28,950 nt of DNA from JAJDIA01 sp031555145 (GCA_031555145.1 JAVBUR010000015.1:1-28950); one strand, 5' to 3'. Shown: positions 14,841 to 24,714, counted from the stretch's first letter. A program made the numbers and translations. Notes: generated from the sequence alone by a model not told the origin.

Positions 14841-16082
14841 ATGAACAAGAAGACGATATACCCCTGGATCGTACTGGGTTTATTGTGGGTTGTAGCCCTG
14901 CTGAACTACATGGACCGGCAGATGCTTTCCACGATGAAACCAGCCATGATGGCCGATATCACCGAGCTGGAAACGGCCGCCAACTTCGGCCGACTGATGG
15001 CTGTCTTCCTCTGGATCTACGGGCTGATGAGCCCCTTCGCCGGGATGATTGCCGACCGCATCAACCGCAAATGGCTGATCGTAGGCAGCCTCTTCGTCTG
15101 GTCGTTCGTCACCCTGATGATGGGCTATTGCACGACATTCGACCAGCTCTACGTTCTCCGCGCCATTATGGGTGTCAGTGAAGCCCTCTATATCCCCGCC
15201 GGCCTGGCATTGATCACCGACTACCACCCCGACAAGACCCGTTCACTGGCTGTCGGTATCCATATGACCGGGCTGTATGTCGGACAGGCGCTCGGCGGCT
15301 TCGGCGCCACCGTGGCCGGCCTCTTCAGTTGGGAAACGACCTTCCATACGTTCGGGCTGATCGGGATCGCTTATAGCGTTATCCTGATTGCTTTCCTGCG
15401 GGAAAAGCGGACGATTATACCCGAAGCCGCTACCCGAGGCAATGGTGGCAACGCCGCCAAAGGCGCCTTCAAAGGCATCGGTATGCTCCTGGCAAATGTC
15501 TCTTTCTGGGTGATCCTCCTCTACTTCGCCTCCCCCAGCCTGCCGGGTTGGGCCACAAAGAACTGGTTGCCGACGCTGTTTGCCGAGAACCTGGGCATCG
15601 ATATGACCGTAGCCGGCCCCTTGTCGACCATCACCATCGCCGCCTCTTCATTTGTGGGCGTGATCGGGGGCGGCATCCTGTCCGACCGGTGGATCCAACG
15701 TAACCTGCGGGGACGTATTTATACCGGTGCCATTGGGTTAGCGCTTACCATTCCGGCGTTATTGTTGCTGGGCTTCGGTAATAGCTTCCCGCTGATCATC
15801 GGCGGCGGACTCTGCTTCGGCATCGGCTTCGGTATGTTCGACGCCAACAATATGCCCATCCTCTGCCAGTTCATCTCCCCCCGCTACCGGGCTACAGCGT
15901 ATGGCCTGATGAATATGACCGGCGTATTTGCCGGTGCCGCTATCACCCATTGGTTGGGACAATCTACGGATGCAGGCAACCTTGGACACGACTTCGCCAT
16001 GCTGGCCGTCGTCGTCCTTGTTGCCCTGATCATCCAGTTGACCTGCTTACGGCCGAAAACGGCCGACCAACTAACTGATTGA
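14841..16082 (+). CDS. nanT: MFS sialic acid permease
   Basis: A 413-residue inner-membrane transporter of the major facilitator superfamily with about 12 hydrophobic segments. The loop-2 motif is visible as GMIADRINRKWLIVGS (67-82), and the loop between helices 8 and 9 carries GGGILSDRWIQRNLRGR. The N-terminus WVVALLNYMDRQMLSTMKP is typical of the anion:cation symporter branch, to which characterised sugar-acid carriers belong. Its place directly after nanL and nanE matches the nanLET operon of Bacteroides fragilis, where NanT imports N-acetylneuraminate. Specificity rests on context rather than binding-site residues. The nanO start lies 44 bp downstream. Confidence 0.88.
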   Translation: MNKKTIYPWIVLGLLWVVALLNYMDRQMLSTMKPAMMADITELETAANFGRLMAVFLWIYGLMSPFAGMIADRINRKWLIVGSLFVWSFVTLMMGYCTTFDQLYVLRAIMGVSEALYIPAGLALITDYHPDKTRSLAVGIHMTGLYVGQALGGFGATVAGLFSWETTFHTFGLIGIAYSVILIAFLREKRTIIPEAATRGNGGNAAKGAFKGIGMLLANVSFWVILLYFASPSLPGWATKNWLPTLFAENLGIDMTVAGPLSTITIAASSFVGVIGGGILSDRWIQRNLRGRIYTGAIGLALTIPALLLLGFGNSFPLIIGGGLCFGIGFGMFDANNMPILCQFISPRYRATAYGLMNMTGVFAGAAITHWLGQSTDAGNLGHDFAMLAVVVLVALIIQLTCLRPKTADQLTD

Positions 16083-16126
16083 CTTTACAAACACTATAAT
16101 CTATTTATTTAAAAAAAGTGACTCTT

Positions 16127-19100
16127 ATGAAAAAGAATCTGCTGATCGTAGTACTTGCTTTTCTGCTCCCGGCGCTGGCGTTCGGACAGGAACGGGTAAC
16201 TATTAACGGAACCATCCGTGACGCTTCCGGCCTGGAAGTGATCGGAGCCTCCGTCATTGAAAAAGGAACCACTAACGGAACCGTTTCCGACTTGGATGGT
16301 AATTTCACCCTCTCGGTATCCAACCGCAACGCGACGTTGGTCATTTCGTATATCGGATACAAGGCACAGGAACTTGGCCTGGCCGGTAAGACAACGCTGA
16401 ATATCGTCCTGGCGGAAGACGCTGAACTGTTGGACGAAGTGGTGGTAACCGGTTATGGAGGTTCGCAGAAACGCGCCACACTAACTACCGCCATCTCCAA
16501 GATGGACCAGAAAGTCATGGAAAACGCCGCCTACAGTAACGTGGGACAGGCGCTGCAGGGAACCGTGTCCGGTCTGCGTGTTGTAAACGTATCCGGACAA
16601 CCGGGTGCAGACCCCAATATTGTGCTTCGTGGTGGTGCGACTATCTCAGGCAACAACAATGGCGCTCTGGTCATCGTGGATGGTATCGTACGTGAAAGTA
16701 TGCAAGGGATAACACCCGACGATATCGAAAGCATGCAGGTATTGAAAGATGCCGCCTCTACCGCCATCTACGGTGCACGTGCCAACGGCGGTGTGATCCT
16801 GATCGAAACAAAGAAAGGTGCGCAAGGTGCAGCCTCTGTCAACTACAAGTTTAAATTAGGTGTCAACTATGCCCGCTACGGATATGACTTCCTGAATGCT
16901 GAAGACTATATCTACTACAACCGTCTTGGATACAAACGTACCGGTCGTACGAATGTAGATACACAGCAGGGTTACGGTATCGGAAATACACTCTATGACA
17001 TCCGCTACCTGACAGACGAAACAGCACACCTGAAGAATGAAGGTTGGTTGTCCATGCAAGATCCCTTTTATGACGACAAAACAATCCTCTTTAAAGACTA
17101 TTCAGGTCAGTTGAATGACGCTGTCTTCAACGACTCGGCTATGACCCAAAGCCATTACCTGAGTTTCAATGGCGGGAACGACAAAGGTACTTATGCATCC
17201 AGTCTTGAATATTACAATGAAGACGGACAAGTCGTTGGTACAGGATTAAAACGCTTCAACGGATCGCTTACCGGTTCATATAAGATCTTCCCCTTCCTCA
17301 CCGTTAGAGGCGGAACTACCTATTCCTGGCAAAAGCAACCGAGCCTGTGGATCGGCACCTATGAATTATTCTATCGTACCCGTTCACAACGCCCGACCTG
17401 GAATCCCTGGATGCCCGACGGCAGCCCGGCTTCCGGTTTCGGTTCCGCCGACGGTAACCCGCTGTACTGGAAGGATAAGTTCACCCGTGACAACAGCACA
17501 CGCCGTACCACCTACAATACCGGCTTCAAACTAGACATCCTGCCCAATAAACTCGTATTGGATGCCAACGCTTCGCTGTATCACTCCGACGAACAGAAAG
17601 AACAATTCGACCTGGAGTTCCAACAACAAAACTCCGGATCGCCTAATACCACCCGTTCGGCCTACTCCTACTGGCGGAAGAAGAACCAGCAGCAGGTGAG
17701 CAGTACGCTGACCTTCATGGACACCTTCGCCGAAAAGCATAATGTAGACGTGATGATCGGTGGCGAATACTATAACTGGGAACAGTTCACCTTCAGCGCC
17801 ACGACTCAAGGTTCACCGACGGATGATATACCGACACTGAATGCCGGTTCCACCCGCACGGCTACCTCCTCCGACTGGACTGGCTACCGCATGCTTTCCG
17901 CCTTCGGCCGCGCCAACTACAACTACCAGATGAAATACCTGTTATCGGTAACCGCCCGTTACGACGGTATCTCCCGCCTGATCGACAACCGTTGGGGCTT
18001 CTTCCCCGGTGTATCTGCCGGCTGGAACGTGATGGAAGAAGACTTCTTTAAGAACTCTTCATTCGCTAACGTGATATCCAACCTCAAGCCGCGTGCCAGC
18101 TACGGGGCTAACGGTAACGTCTCCTCAATCGGTAACTATGAAGCATACGGGGTGTATGGACTGACCACCTACTATGCCGGTAATACCGGATTCTACAACA
18201 GCTCACTGGTAAACAGCAACCTGCGCTGGGAACAGAGCCAGACATTCGAAGTGGGTCTTGATATCAGTTTCTTCAACAACCGTCTGAGTTTCATCGCCGA
18301 CTATTACGATCGTCGTACGAAAGACTTGCTCACCAGCCTTGCCCTGCCGACCTATACCGGCTTCAGCGCTATCACCACCAATCTTGGTACACTGCAGAAC
18401 TATGGGTTGGAACTCGAGGTTAAAGCCAATATCCTGAACCTCAAGAACGGATTCACCTGGGATATGTCGGCCAACCTCTCTACCGTAGCCAACAAGATCC
18501 TCGACCTGCCATATAATGGTAACGAGAACAACCGCCAGGGCGGCGTCCAGGTATGGGATCCGAAAACCAACCAGCTTGCCTGGCTCGGCGCCACCGAAGA
18601 AGGGGGCAAACTGGGTGAACTGTACGGATACAAGCAAAACCATATCTTCACCGATTGGGAGGATGTAAAGAAATTTGCCAATACACGTATCGACGAAGTA
18701 GCCAGCCTCTATGGTCCCGGCCTCGCCGACCAGTATGCCGGCAAAAGCGGCTGGCAGCCGATCGAACCGGGTGACGTTTGCTGGGAAGACCTGAACGGCG
18801 ACGGCGTGATCGACGGATACGACCGTGTGCGGATCGGAAACCTGTTCCCGACCATGACCGGTGGTTTCACCACTACCTTCGGATACAAAGGCGTTTCCCT
18901 GTATGCCCGCTTCGACTATGCAGTAGGTCATACCATCTATAACGACCTGGCCGCCCGTTCACTCGGACAGTACCAAGGAGCCTTCAACCTCATCACCACC
19001 GTGAAAGACATGTGGAGTGAAGACAACACGAACTCCGATCTGCCGAAGTACTACTATGCCGACCAGTTGAGCAAAAAGAACATCACCCGTTCCAACAACG

Positions 19101-19384
19101 CCAATACGGCAGCCAATAACAACAGTTCCCGTTTCTATGAAAAGGGCGATTACCTGGCGCTGCGTGAACTGACACTGAACTACAACCTGCCAAAGAAATG
19201 GATCGGAAAAGCATTCCTCAAAGATGCCTCCGTCTATGTAACCGGACAGAACCTGTTCTATATCACCGGCTATACCGGCGTCTCTCCGGAACCGGCCGTC
19301 GACCCCACCTATGGACGCGGCATCGACAACGGTCGCTATCCGACCCCGAGAACCGTATTATTCGGCGTATCCGCCACATTCTGA
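16127..19384 (+). CDS. nanO: SusC-like TonB-dependent outer-membrane transporter (NanO)
   Basis: A 1085-residue protein. A signal peptide (MKKNLLIVVLAFLLPALAFG, cut near QERV) is followed by a carboxypeptidase-regulatory-like domain at about 20-100 (INGTIRDASGLEVIGASV). Next come the SusC signature DEVVVTGYG, a plug domain with VLRGGATISG, LVIVDGIV and VLKDAASTAIYGARANGGVI, and then a 22-strand-type barrel ending PRTVLFGVSATF. It would take up sialic acid or sialyl-oligosaccharides with its SusD partner, powered by TonB. Placement with nanLET and a sialidase matches NanO of Tannerella forsythia. The start at ATG 16127 is preferred over the in-frame GTG at 16118 because MKKN begins a normal signal peptide. 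Confidence 0.93.
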   Translation: MKKNLLIVVLAFLLPALAFGQERVTINGTIRDASGLEVIGASVIEKGTTNGTVSDLDGNFTLSVSNRNATLVISYIGYKAQELGLAGKTTLNIVLAEDAELLDEVVVTGYGGSQKRATLTTAISKMDQKVMENAAYSNVGQALQGTVSGLRVVNVSGQPGADPNIVLRGGATISGNNNGALVIVDGIVRESMQGITPDDIESMQVLKDAASTAIYGARANGGVILIETKKGAQGAASVNYKFKLGVNYARYGYDFLNAEDYIYYNRLGYKRTGRTNVDTQQGYGIGNTLYDIRYLTDETAHLKNEGWLSMQDPFYDDKTILFKDYSGQLNDAVFNDSAMTQSHYLSFNGGNDKGTYASSLEYYNEDGQVVGTGLKRFNGSLTGSYKIFPFLTVRGGTTYSWQKQPSLWIGTYELFYRTRSQRPTWNPWMPDGSPASGFGSADGNPLYWKDKFTRDNSTRRTTYNTGFKLDILPNKLVLDANASLYHSDEQKEQFDLEFQQQNSGSPNTTRSAYSYWRKKNQQQVSSTLTFMDTFAEKHNVDVMIGGEYYNWEQFTFSATTQGSPTDDIPTLNAGSTRTATSSDWTGYRMLSAFGRANYNYQMKYLLSVTARYDGISRLIDNRWGFFPGVSAGWNVMEEDFFKNSSFANVISNLKPRASYGANGNVSSIGNYEAYGVYGLTTYYAGNTGFYNSSLVNSNLRWEQSQTFEVGLDISFFNNRLSFIADYYDRRTKDLLTSLALPTYTGFSAITTNLGTLQNYGLELEVKANILNLKNGFTWDMSANLSTVANKILDLPYNGNENNRQGGVQVWDPKTNQLAWLGATEEGGKLGELYGYKQNHIFTDWEDVKKFANTRIDEVASLYGPGLADQYAGKSGWQPIEPGDVCWEDLNGDGVIDGYDRVRIGNLFPTMTGGFTTTFGYKGVSLYARFDYAVGHTIYNDLAARSLGQYQGAFNLITTVKDMWSEDNTNSDLPKYYYADQLSKKNITRSNNANTAANNNSSRFYEKGDYLALRELTLNYNLPKKWIGKAFLKDASVYVTGQNLFYITGYTGVSPEPAVDPTYGRGIDNGRYPTPRTVLFGVSATF

Positions 19385-19412
19385 TCACTAACAATTTTAA
19401 ATGACAAGCATT

Positions 19413-20981
19413 ATGAAAAAGATCTTCATATACCTGATGGCCGTGTTGACCCTTGTAACTTTTACAAGGTGTGATTCACTCGACCTCGAACCGGTCAGCT
19501 CCATTACGGATGCCAACTACTGGAAAACGGAAGCGCACTTCAAGGCCTTCAACACCGGATTGCACTCCCTGTTACGCGGTAGCGCGTACAACTATTTCCT
19601 GCTGGGCGAACCTCGTGCCTACCTGTACTGCGAAGATGCTCCCTTCGGTGGGGAAGCGACCCAGGGTGTAGAACGGTTACCCTACAATACCATCAACAAG
19701 GATAACCCCGGTATTTCCAACTTCGCCGGCCTGTACGCCACGATCAACCAAATCAACCTGATGATTAACCGTACAACGAGTACGACGGTCCTTTCAGACA
19801 CTGATCGCAACTACTACCTCGGCGAAGCCTACGGTATGCGCGCCTACCTCTATTTCCACCTCCTGCGTTCATGGGGCGATGTGGTGATCCACCTCGACGG
19901 TACCGACGGAAGCACCCTGGATATCTTCAACCTCTCGAAAGCCGCCTCTCCGGCCGCCGACGTACTGGCACAGATCAAGGCCGACATCGCCGCTTCGGAA
20001 GCCGCCTTTGGCAGTGACAATACCTTCAAACTCAATCGCCACTACTGGTCGCTGCCTGCCACACTGATGTTGAAAGGCGAAGTCTATCTCTGGAGCGGTA
20101 AGCAAATGGGAGGAGGAAACACCGACATCCAGACCGCCAAAGTCGCCCTGCAACAGGTAGGCAATGCTGACGTAGCCCTGCTGCCTGATTTCAAATCAGT
20201 ATTTGCCTTCAACAATAAGAATAACAAGGAGATCATCTTTACCCTCCACAGCCGCAAAGACGAATTCAACCTCTGGGCGGGTGGCTATGCCAGCAACTTC
20301 CTGCCGCAGGATGCTTACATCAACCTGTACTATCAGGAAAACGGCACTCCTTACTCCCAGCAGGCAGCAGCCGATCGCACACGTGGTATGATCCGTATGC
20401 AACCCAATTATGATACGTATCAGAAAATCTTCCGCGACGACGATCCACGCAAACGTGCGACCCTCACTACCGTGTGGCAGAAAAAGGAAGATGAAACACT
20501 GGCATATGTAGCTCCCTTCGCCAACAAGTTTAAAGGGACACTGGTGGAAGGTAGCTCGTCAGCTTCCATGCTGGACGACACCCCCATCTACCGCTATGCC
20601 GACTGCATCCTGTTGCTGGCAACCGCCAAAGTATTGTTGGGCGAAGACCCCGCGACAGAGATCAACCTGATCCGCGAACGTGCTTATGGAGCTACTTATT
20701 TCAATGCCCACAAGAGCGAAGTGGCCTATCCGAACGATAACGACGGTACCCTGTATGGCAACAACAAGTATGTAGCCGCCGATACCGATCCGATGGAAGC
20801 CATCCTGAAAGAACGCCTGCGCGAATTCATGTTCGAAGGCAAACGCTGGTATGACCTCCGCCTTGTAGGCGCTCCTTATATCTTCAGCTACTCCAAAGCA
20901 GACGCTTCCCGCCTGTTATGGCCGATCAACGAAGATGCTTTGACCAACAACCGGGAACTGAAACAGACACCGGGATATTGA
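19413..20981 (+). CDS. nanU: SusD-like surface glycan-binding lipoprotein (NanU)
   Basis: A 522-residue SusD/RagB-family protein. It has an N-terminal signal (MKKIFIYLMAVLTLVTFTRC), SusD opening words LDLEPVSSITDANYWKTEAHFKAF, TPR-like helices (GEAYGMRAYLYFHLLRSWGDV), and the C-terminal ILKERLREFMFEGKRWYDLRL with LLWPINEDALTNNRELKQTPGY. It would cap the NanO barrel and bind sialic acid, as NanU does in Tannerella. Cys20 is the likely lipidated residue, but the preceding base sequence gives Thr-Arg rather than the usual small residue at -1. An in-frame ATG at 19401 would add four residues. It lies 28 bp after nanO. Confidence 0.92.
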   Translation: MKKIFIYLMAVLTLVTFTRCDSLDLEPVSSITDANYWKTEAHFKAFNTGLHSLLRGSAYNYFLLGEPRAYLYCEDAPFGGEATQGVERLPYNTINKDNPGISNFAGLYATINQINLMINRTTSTTVLSDTDRNYYLGEAYGMRAYLYFHLLRSWGDVVIHLDGTDGSTLDIFNLSKAASPAADVLAQIKADIAASEAAFGSDNTFKLNRHYWSLPATLMLKGEVYLWSGKQMGGGNTDIQTAKVALQQVGNADVALLPDFKSVFAFNNKNNKEIIFTLHSRKDEFNLWAGGYASNFLPQDAYINLYYQENGTPYSQQAAADRTRGMIRMQPNYDTYQKIFRDDDPRKRATLTTVWQKKEDETLAYVAPFANKFKGTLVEGSSSASMLDDTPIYRYADCILLLATAKVLLGEDPATEINLIRERAYGATYFNAHKSEVAYPNDNDGTLYGNNKYVAADTDPMEAILKERLREFMFEGKRWYDLRLVGAPYIFSYSKADASRLLWPINEDALTNNRELKQTPGY

Positions 20982-21003
20982 TCATCCGATAATTGAATAG
21001 CAT

Positions 21004-21041
21004 AAGTAGCAATATCCTCACCGGATATTGCTACTTTTATT
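21004..21041 (+). terminator. Strong hairpin with T-rich tail between nanU and nanH
   Basis: A perfect 14-bp stem (21004-21017 with 21023-21036, core AGTAGCAATATCC) with a 5-base loop TCACC is followed by TTTTATT counting the stem end. It lies 22 bp after the nanU stop and 14 bp before the nanH ATG. It has intrinsic-terminator form. Because the next gene starts so soon and no TAnnTTTG box lies between, it more likely gives partial termination or 3' protection of nanOU mRNA than a full stop. Confidence 0.75.
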
Positions 21042-21055
21042 CCAAAATAAGAACC

Positions 21056-22681
21056 ATGAGAACATTTTCCACCTATCTCCTCCTCTTCCTGCTGGCCGTG
21101 CAACTGCATGCGGCAGATACGGTACGCGTCCGGGAAACACAAATCCCCGTACTGATCGACCGGAAAGACAATGTCCTGTTTACCCTCCGGATCGAAGCCT
21201 CGGAAAGCCAAACACTCGACGAAGTCGTCCTCCAACTCGACAAGGCAGTCAAGCTGTCTGAGATACAGGCTGTCAAACTCTACTACGCCGGAACAGAAGC
21301 TCCGCAACGCGACGGCACAGTCTATGATGCCCCCGTCGCTTATATCCCGCGCGACCAGGCCGGCAAGACGCGGGAAGCCAATCCGTCTTATTCCATCCGG
21401 CGGGCTGTAGTCAATAACCCTTCGCATCAGCTCACACTGGCAGGGAATCAATCCCTCTATCCCGGCATCAACTACTTCTGGATCAGCCTGGAAATGAAAC
21501 CCGAAACGTCATTACTCAGTAAGATACAAGCCTCCGTTTCCGCCGTCAAATTGGACGGTAAGGAAGCGCCGCTTACCCTCGCTTCTCCCGCCGGGATCAC
21601 CCACCGCATGGGCATCGGCGTACGCCATGCCGGCGACGACGGCTCAGCCGCCTATCGCATCCCGGGACTGGTGACCACCCATAAAGGCACCCTGCTCGGT
21701 GTCTATGATATCCGCTACAATAATAGCGCCGACCTTCAGGAGCACGTCGACATCGGCATCAGCCGCAGCACCGACAGTGGACAGACCTGGGATCCCATGC
21801 GGACTGCCATGAGCTTCGGTGAAGCGGGTGGACTGCCCCGCGCACAGAACGGCGTGGGCGACCCCGCCATCCTGGTCGACCGGAAGACCGGCACCATCTG
21901 GGTGATCGCCGCCTGGACACAGGGGATGGGTAACGGACGCGCCTGGTTCAATTCCATGCCGGGTATGGACAGACGTACCGCCCAACTGATGCTCGTCAAA
22001 AGTGATGATGACGGACAGACCTGGTCCGAACCTATCAATATCACCCCCCAGGTGAAGCAACCCGAATGGTACTTCTTACTGCAAGGCCCCGGTATGGGGA
22101 TTACCATGCAGGACGGCACCCTCGTTTTCGCCGCCCAATACATCGATGCCGACAAACTGCCGAACGCCTGTATTATATATAGCAAAGACCGGGGAGAGAC
22201 CTGGCACCTGCACAGTCCCGCCCGGAGCAATACCACCGAAGCCCAGGTAGCCGAAGTGGAACCGGGCGTGCTGATGCTCAACATGCGCGACAACCGCGGA
22301 GGCAGCCGGGCCGTCTCCATCACCCGCGACCTGGGAAAGACCTGGACCGAGCATCCCTCCAACCGCAGTGTGCTGCAAGAGTCGGTCTGCATGGCCAGCC
22401 TCCTTCGTTCGCAGGGCAAAGACAACATCTTGGGCAAAGACATCCTCCTCTTCTCCAACCCCAACACCACAAAAGGACGTCACCATATCACCATCAAAGC
22501 CAGTCTCGACGGCGGGCTCACCTTCCCCGACTCTTATCAGGTCATGCTCGATGAAGCCGAAGGCTGGGGCTACTCCTGCCTCACCATGATCGACCGGGAA
22601 ACCGTCGGCATCCTCTACGAAGGCAGCACCGCCCACATGGTCTTCCAAGCTGTCAAACTAAAGGACATCATCAAACATTAA
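21056..22681 (+). CDS. nanH: Exo-alpha-sialidase (GH33)
   Basis: A 541-residue secreted neuraminidase that releases terminal sialic acid from glycans. It has a signal peptide (MRTFSTYLLLFLLAVQLHAA), an N-terminal sialidase-associated beta domain at about 22-180, then a six-bladed propeller. The YRIP motif is at 200-203 (Arg201 of the arginine triad). Five Asp-boxes occur: STDSGQTW (238), SDDDGQTW (316), SKDRGETW (376), TRDLGKTW (423) and SLDGGLTF (483). Asp226, Glu395 or Glu400, Arg411 and Tyr506 are plausible catalytic positions. The ATG at 21056 was chosen because the frame upstream crosses the hairpin at 21004-21041, and this start gives a clean signal peptide. The hexosaminidase gene starts 5 bp later. 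Confidence 0.95.
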   Translation: MRTFSTYLLLFLLAVQLHAADTVRVRETQIPVLIDRKDNVLFTLRIEASESQTLDEVVLQLDKAVKLSEIQAVKLYYAGTEAPQRDGTVYDAPVAYIPRDQAGKTREANPSYSIRRAVVNNPSHQLTLAGNQSLYPGINYFWISLEMKPETSLLSKIQASVSAVKLDGKEAPLTLASPAGITHRMGIGVRHAGDDGSAAYRIPGLVTTHKGTLLGVYDIRYNNSADLQEHVDIGISRSTDSGQTWDPMRTAMSFGEAGGLPRAQNGVGDPAILVDRKTGTIWVIAAWTQGMGNGRAWFNSMPGMDRRTAQLMLVKSDDDGQTWSEPINITPQVKQPEWYFLLQGPGMGITMQDGTLVFAAQYIDADKLPNACIIYSKDRGETWHLHSPARSNTTEAQVAEVEPGVLMLNMRDNRGGSRAVSITRDLGKTWTEHPSNRSVLQESVCMASLLRSQGKDNILGKDILLFSNPNTTKGRHHITIKASLDGGLTFPDSYQVMLDEAEGWGYSCLTMIDRETVGILYEGSTAHMVFQAVKLKDIIKH

Positions 22682-22686
22682 CGCCC

Positions 22687-24714
22687 ATGCGACGTTTCTT
22701 GCTTTTATGGATCAGTTACCTTTGGTTCTTCGGTTTGCAAGCGGCCGAAGAACCAAAGATACTACCCTACCCGCAACAGTATAAGCAGACAAAGGCGCAC
22801 TTCCAATTAAGGGACGTGTCGCTTACTTCTCCGAAAGAGGTGACCGGACTGTTTGCCGACTGGTTGCAGGAGACACAGACTGTTCTCCGGCCGGACGGCA
22901 CACAACAGACCTCCGGTACGCGCCAGATTACCGTCACCTTTACCGACAGTCTGCCCGGTATCCCCGTTAATCCGGAAGAAGCCTACCGCTTACGCGTTAC
23001 CGACAAGCAGATCCATATCGAGGCTGTTACAGCGCAAGGCGTCTATTGGGCCGTACAGACGCTGCGGCAGTTGACAGTGAAACAAGGTAAGCAGTACGTC
23101 GTTGCCGGTTGCGAGATCACCGACTGGCCTGCCTTCCGCGTCCGGGGTTTCCTGCATGACGTAGGGCGTAGCTACCTCTCCATAGAAGAGTTGAAACGCG
23201 AGATCGCCCTCCTCTCCCGCTACAAGATCAATGTCTTCCACTGGCACCTCACCGAAGACCAGGCCTGGCGGTTGGAAAGTAAACGTTTCCCGGCACTGAA
23301 TGCCGAAACCAATATGACCCGCTTCCCAGGCAAATACTACACGATTGCCGAAGCGAAAGAGTTAGTTGGCTGGTGCCGCCAACACAACATGTTGCTTATC
23401 CCCGAGATCGATATGCCGGGACACAGCGCCGCCTTTATCCGCGCCTTCGGCTACGATATGCAAAGCCCCGAAGGAATGGCGATCCTCCGTCAACTAATGG
23501 ACGAGGTCTGCGATACCTTTGCCGACATTCCCTATATCCATATCGGGACCGATGAGGTGCAATTCACCCACCCGCAATTTGTCCCCGAAATGGTCGCCCA
23601 TGTCCGGTCGAAAGGGAAGAAAGTCATTTCCTGGAACCCCGGCTGGTCCTACAACGCCGGTGAGATCGACATGCTCCAGATGTGGAGTTACCGGGGCAAG
23701 CCGCATCCGGGTATTCCGGTGATCGACTCCCGCCTGCATTATATCAACCACTACGACTCCTTTGCCGATATCGTCGCCCTGTTCAACAGTAACATAGCCG
23801 GACAACAACAAGGCAGTCCCGACTATGCCGGCTCCATCATTGCCGTATGGAACGACCGCCTGGTACAACCCGAACGTAACATCCTGCTCGAAAATCCCTT
23901 CTACCCAGCCATGCTTACCCTGGCCGAACGTACCTGGCGAGGCGGACAGGACGAATACTTCTACACGAAAGGCTGCCTGATCGATCCCGAAGGAAGTGCC
24001 GGTTATGCCCAGTTCGCCGCCTTCGAAGACCGGATGCTTCAACAAAAGACACACGTCCTCCGGGACGAACCCTTCGCCTATGTCAAACAAACGAATGTGC
24101 GGTGGCGTATCTCCGACGCTTTCCCGAACGAAGGCGACCTGACACGTTCGTTCCCGCCGGAACAGCACTTGTCGAAAGAGTATCAATATAAGGATAGCAC
24201 CTACCACTCCCGCACAGCCATCGGTGCCGGCATCTACCTGCGCCATGTATGGGGAGCCACAGTCCCGTCTTTCTATGCCGACCCGCAACCCAACCACACG
24301 GCTTACGCCTGGACCTGGGTCTGGTCGCCCAACGTGCAACAGGTCGGTCTGTTGGCCGGTACCCAAAACTACGGCCGTTCGGAAAAAGACTTACCCCCGC
24401 CACCAGGGAAATGGGATTACCGCGAAAGCTGCTTCTGGCTGAACGATGTCGAGATAGCCCCCCCTGTCTGGACCACCTCCCACACCACCCCCTCGAACGA
24501 AACGCCACTCGGAAATGAGAATTTCGAGGCCCGTCCTCCCCTTTCCGTCCAGCTGCAGAAAGGGTGGAACAAGGTACTGATCAAACTCCCCATCGGTTCT
24601 TTTTCGAGCCGGGAGGTGCGATTACAGAAATGGATGTTTACCTTTGTATTTGTCACACCGGACGGACGTAACGCCGTAGACGGCCTTGTCTATTCGCCCG
24701 ACAGGAAACGTTAA
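22687..24714 (+). CDS. Beta-N-acetylhexosaminidase (GH20)
   Basis: A 675-residue secreted enzyme removing terminal beta-GlcNAc or beta-GalNAc. It has a signal peptide (MRRFLLLWISYLWFFGLQAA), an N-terminal GH20b-like domain (about 22-145), then the catalytic barrel. The barrel carries RGFLHDVGRSYLS (153-165), INVFHWHLTEDQAWRLE (181-197), IPEIDMPGHS (238-247) and the paired catalytic Asp289-Glu290 in HIGTDEVQF, used for substrate-assisted hydrolysis. About 200 extra C-terminal residues, with sandwich-like patches, extend past the barrel and may be an accessory or binding domain. It follows nanH by 5 bp. Once sialidase uncaps glycans, this enzyme could trim hexosamines beneath; Tannerella nan loci also carry such a gene. 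Confidence 0.93.
   Translation: MRRFLLLWISYLWFFGLQAAEEPKILPYPQQYKQTKAHFQLRDVSLTSPKEVTGLFADWLQETQTVLRPDGTQQTSGTRQITVTFTDSLPGIPVNPEEAYRLRVTDKQIHIEAVTAQGVYWAVQTLRQLTVKQGKQYVVAGCEITDWPAFRVRGFLHDVGRSYLSIEELKREIALLSRYKINVFHWHLTEDQAWRLESKRFPALNAETNMTRFPGKYYTIAEAKELVGWCRQHNMLLIPEIDMPGHSAAFIRAFGYDMQSPEGMAILRQLMDEVCDTFADIPYIHIGTDEVQFTHPQFVPEMVAHVRSKGKKVISWNPGWSYNAGEIDMLQMWSYRGKPHPGIPVIDSRLHYINHYDSFADIVALFNSNIAGQQQGSPDYAGSIIAVWNDRLVQPERNILLENPFYPAMLTLAERTWRGGQDEYFYTKGCLIDPEGSAGYAQFAAFEDRMLQQKTHVLRDEPFAYVKQTNVRWRISDAFPNEGDLTRSFPPEQHLSKEYQYKDSTYHSRTAIGAGIYLRHVWGATVPSFYADPQPNHTAYAWTWVWSPNVQQVGLLAGTQNYGRSEKDLPPPPGKWDYRESCFWLNDVEIAPPVWTTSHTTPSNETPLGNENFEARPPLSVQLQKGWNKVLIKLPIGSFSSREVRLQKWMFTFVFVTPDGRNAVDGLVYSPDRKR

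Noticed and set aside
18203..18931. 242-codon frame opposite nanO
   Set aside because: It is a shadow of a clear SusC coding frame on the other strand.
21736..22470. 244-codon frame opposite nanH
   Set aside because: It lies opposite the catalytic propeller of a well-supported sialidase and has no family motif of its own.
23494..24366. 290-codon frame opposite the hexosaminidase
   Set aside because: It is antisense to the GH20 catalytic region; length reflects codon bias of the real gene.
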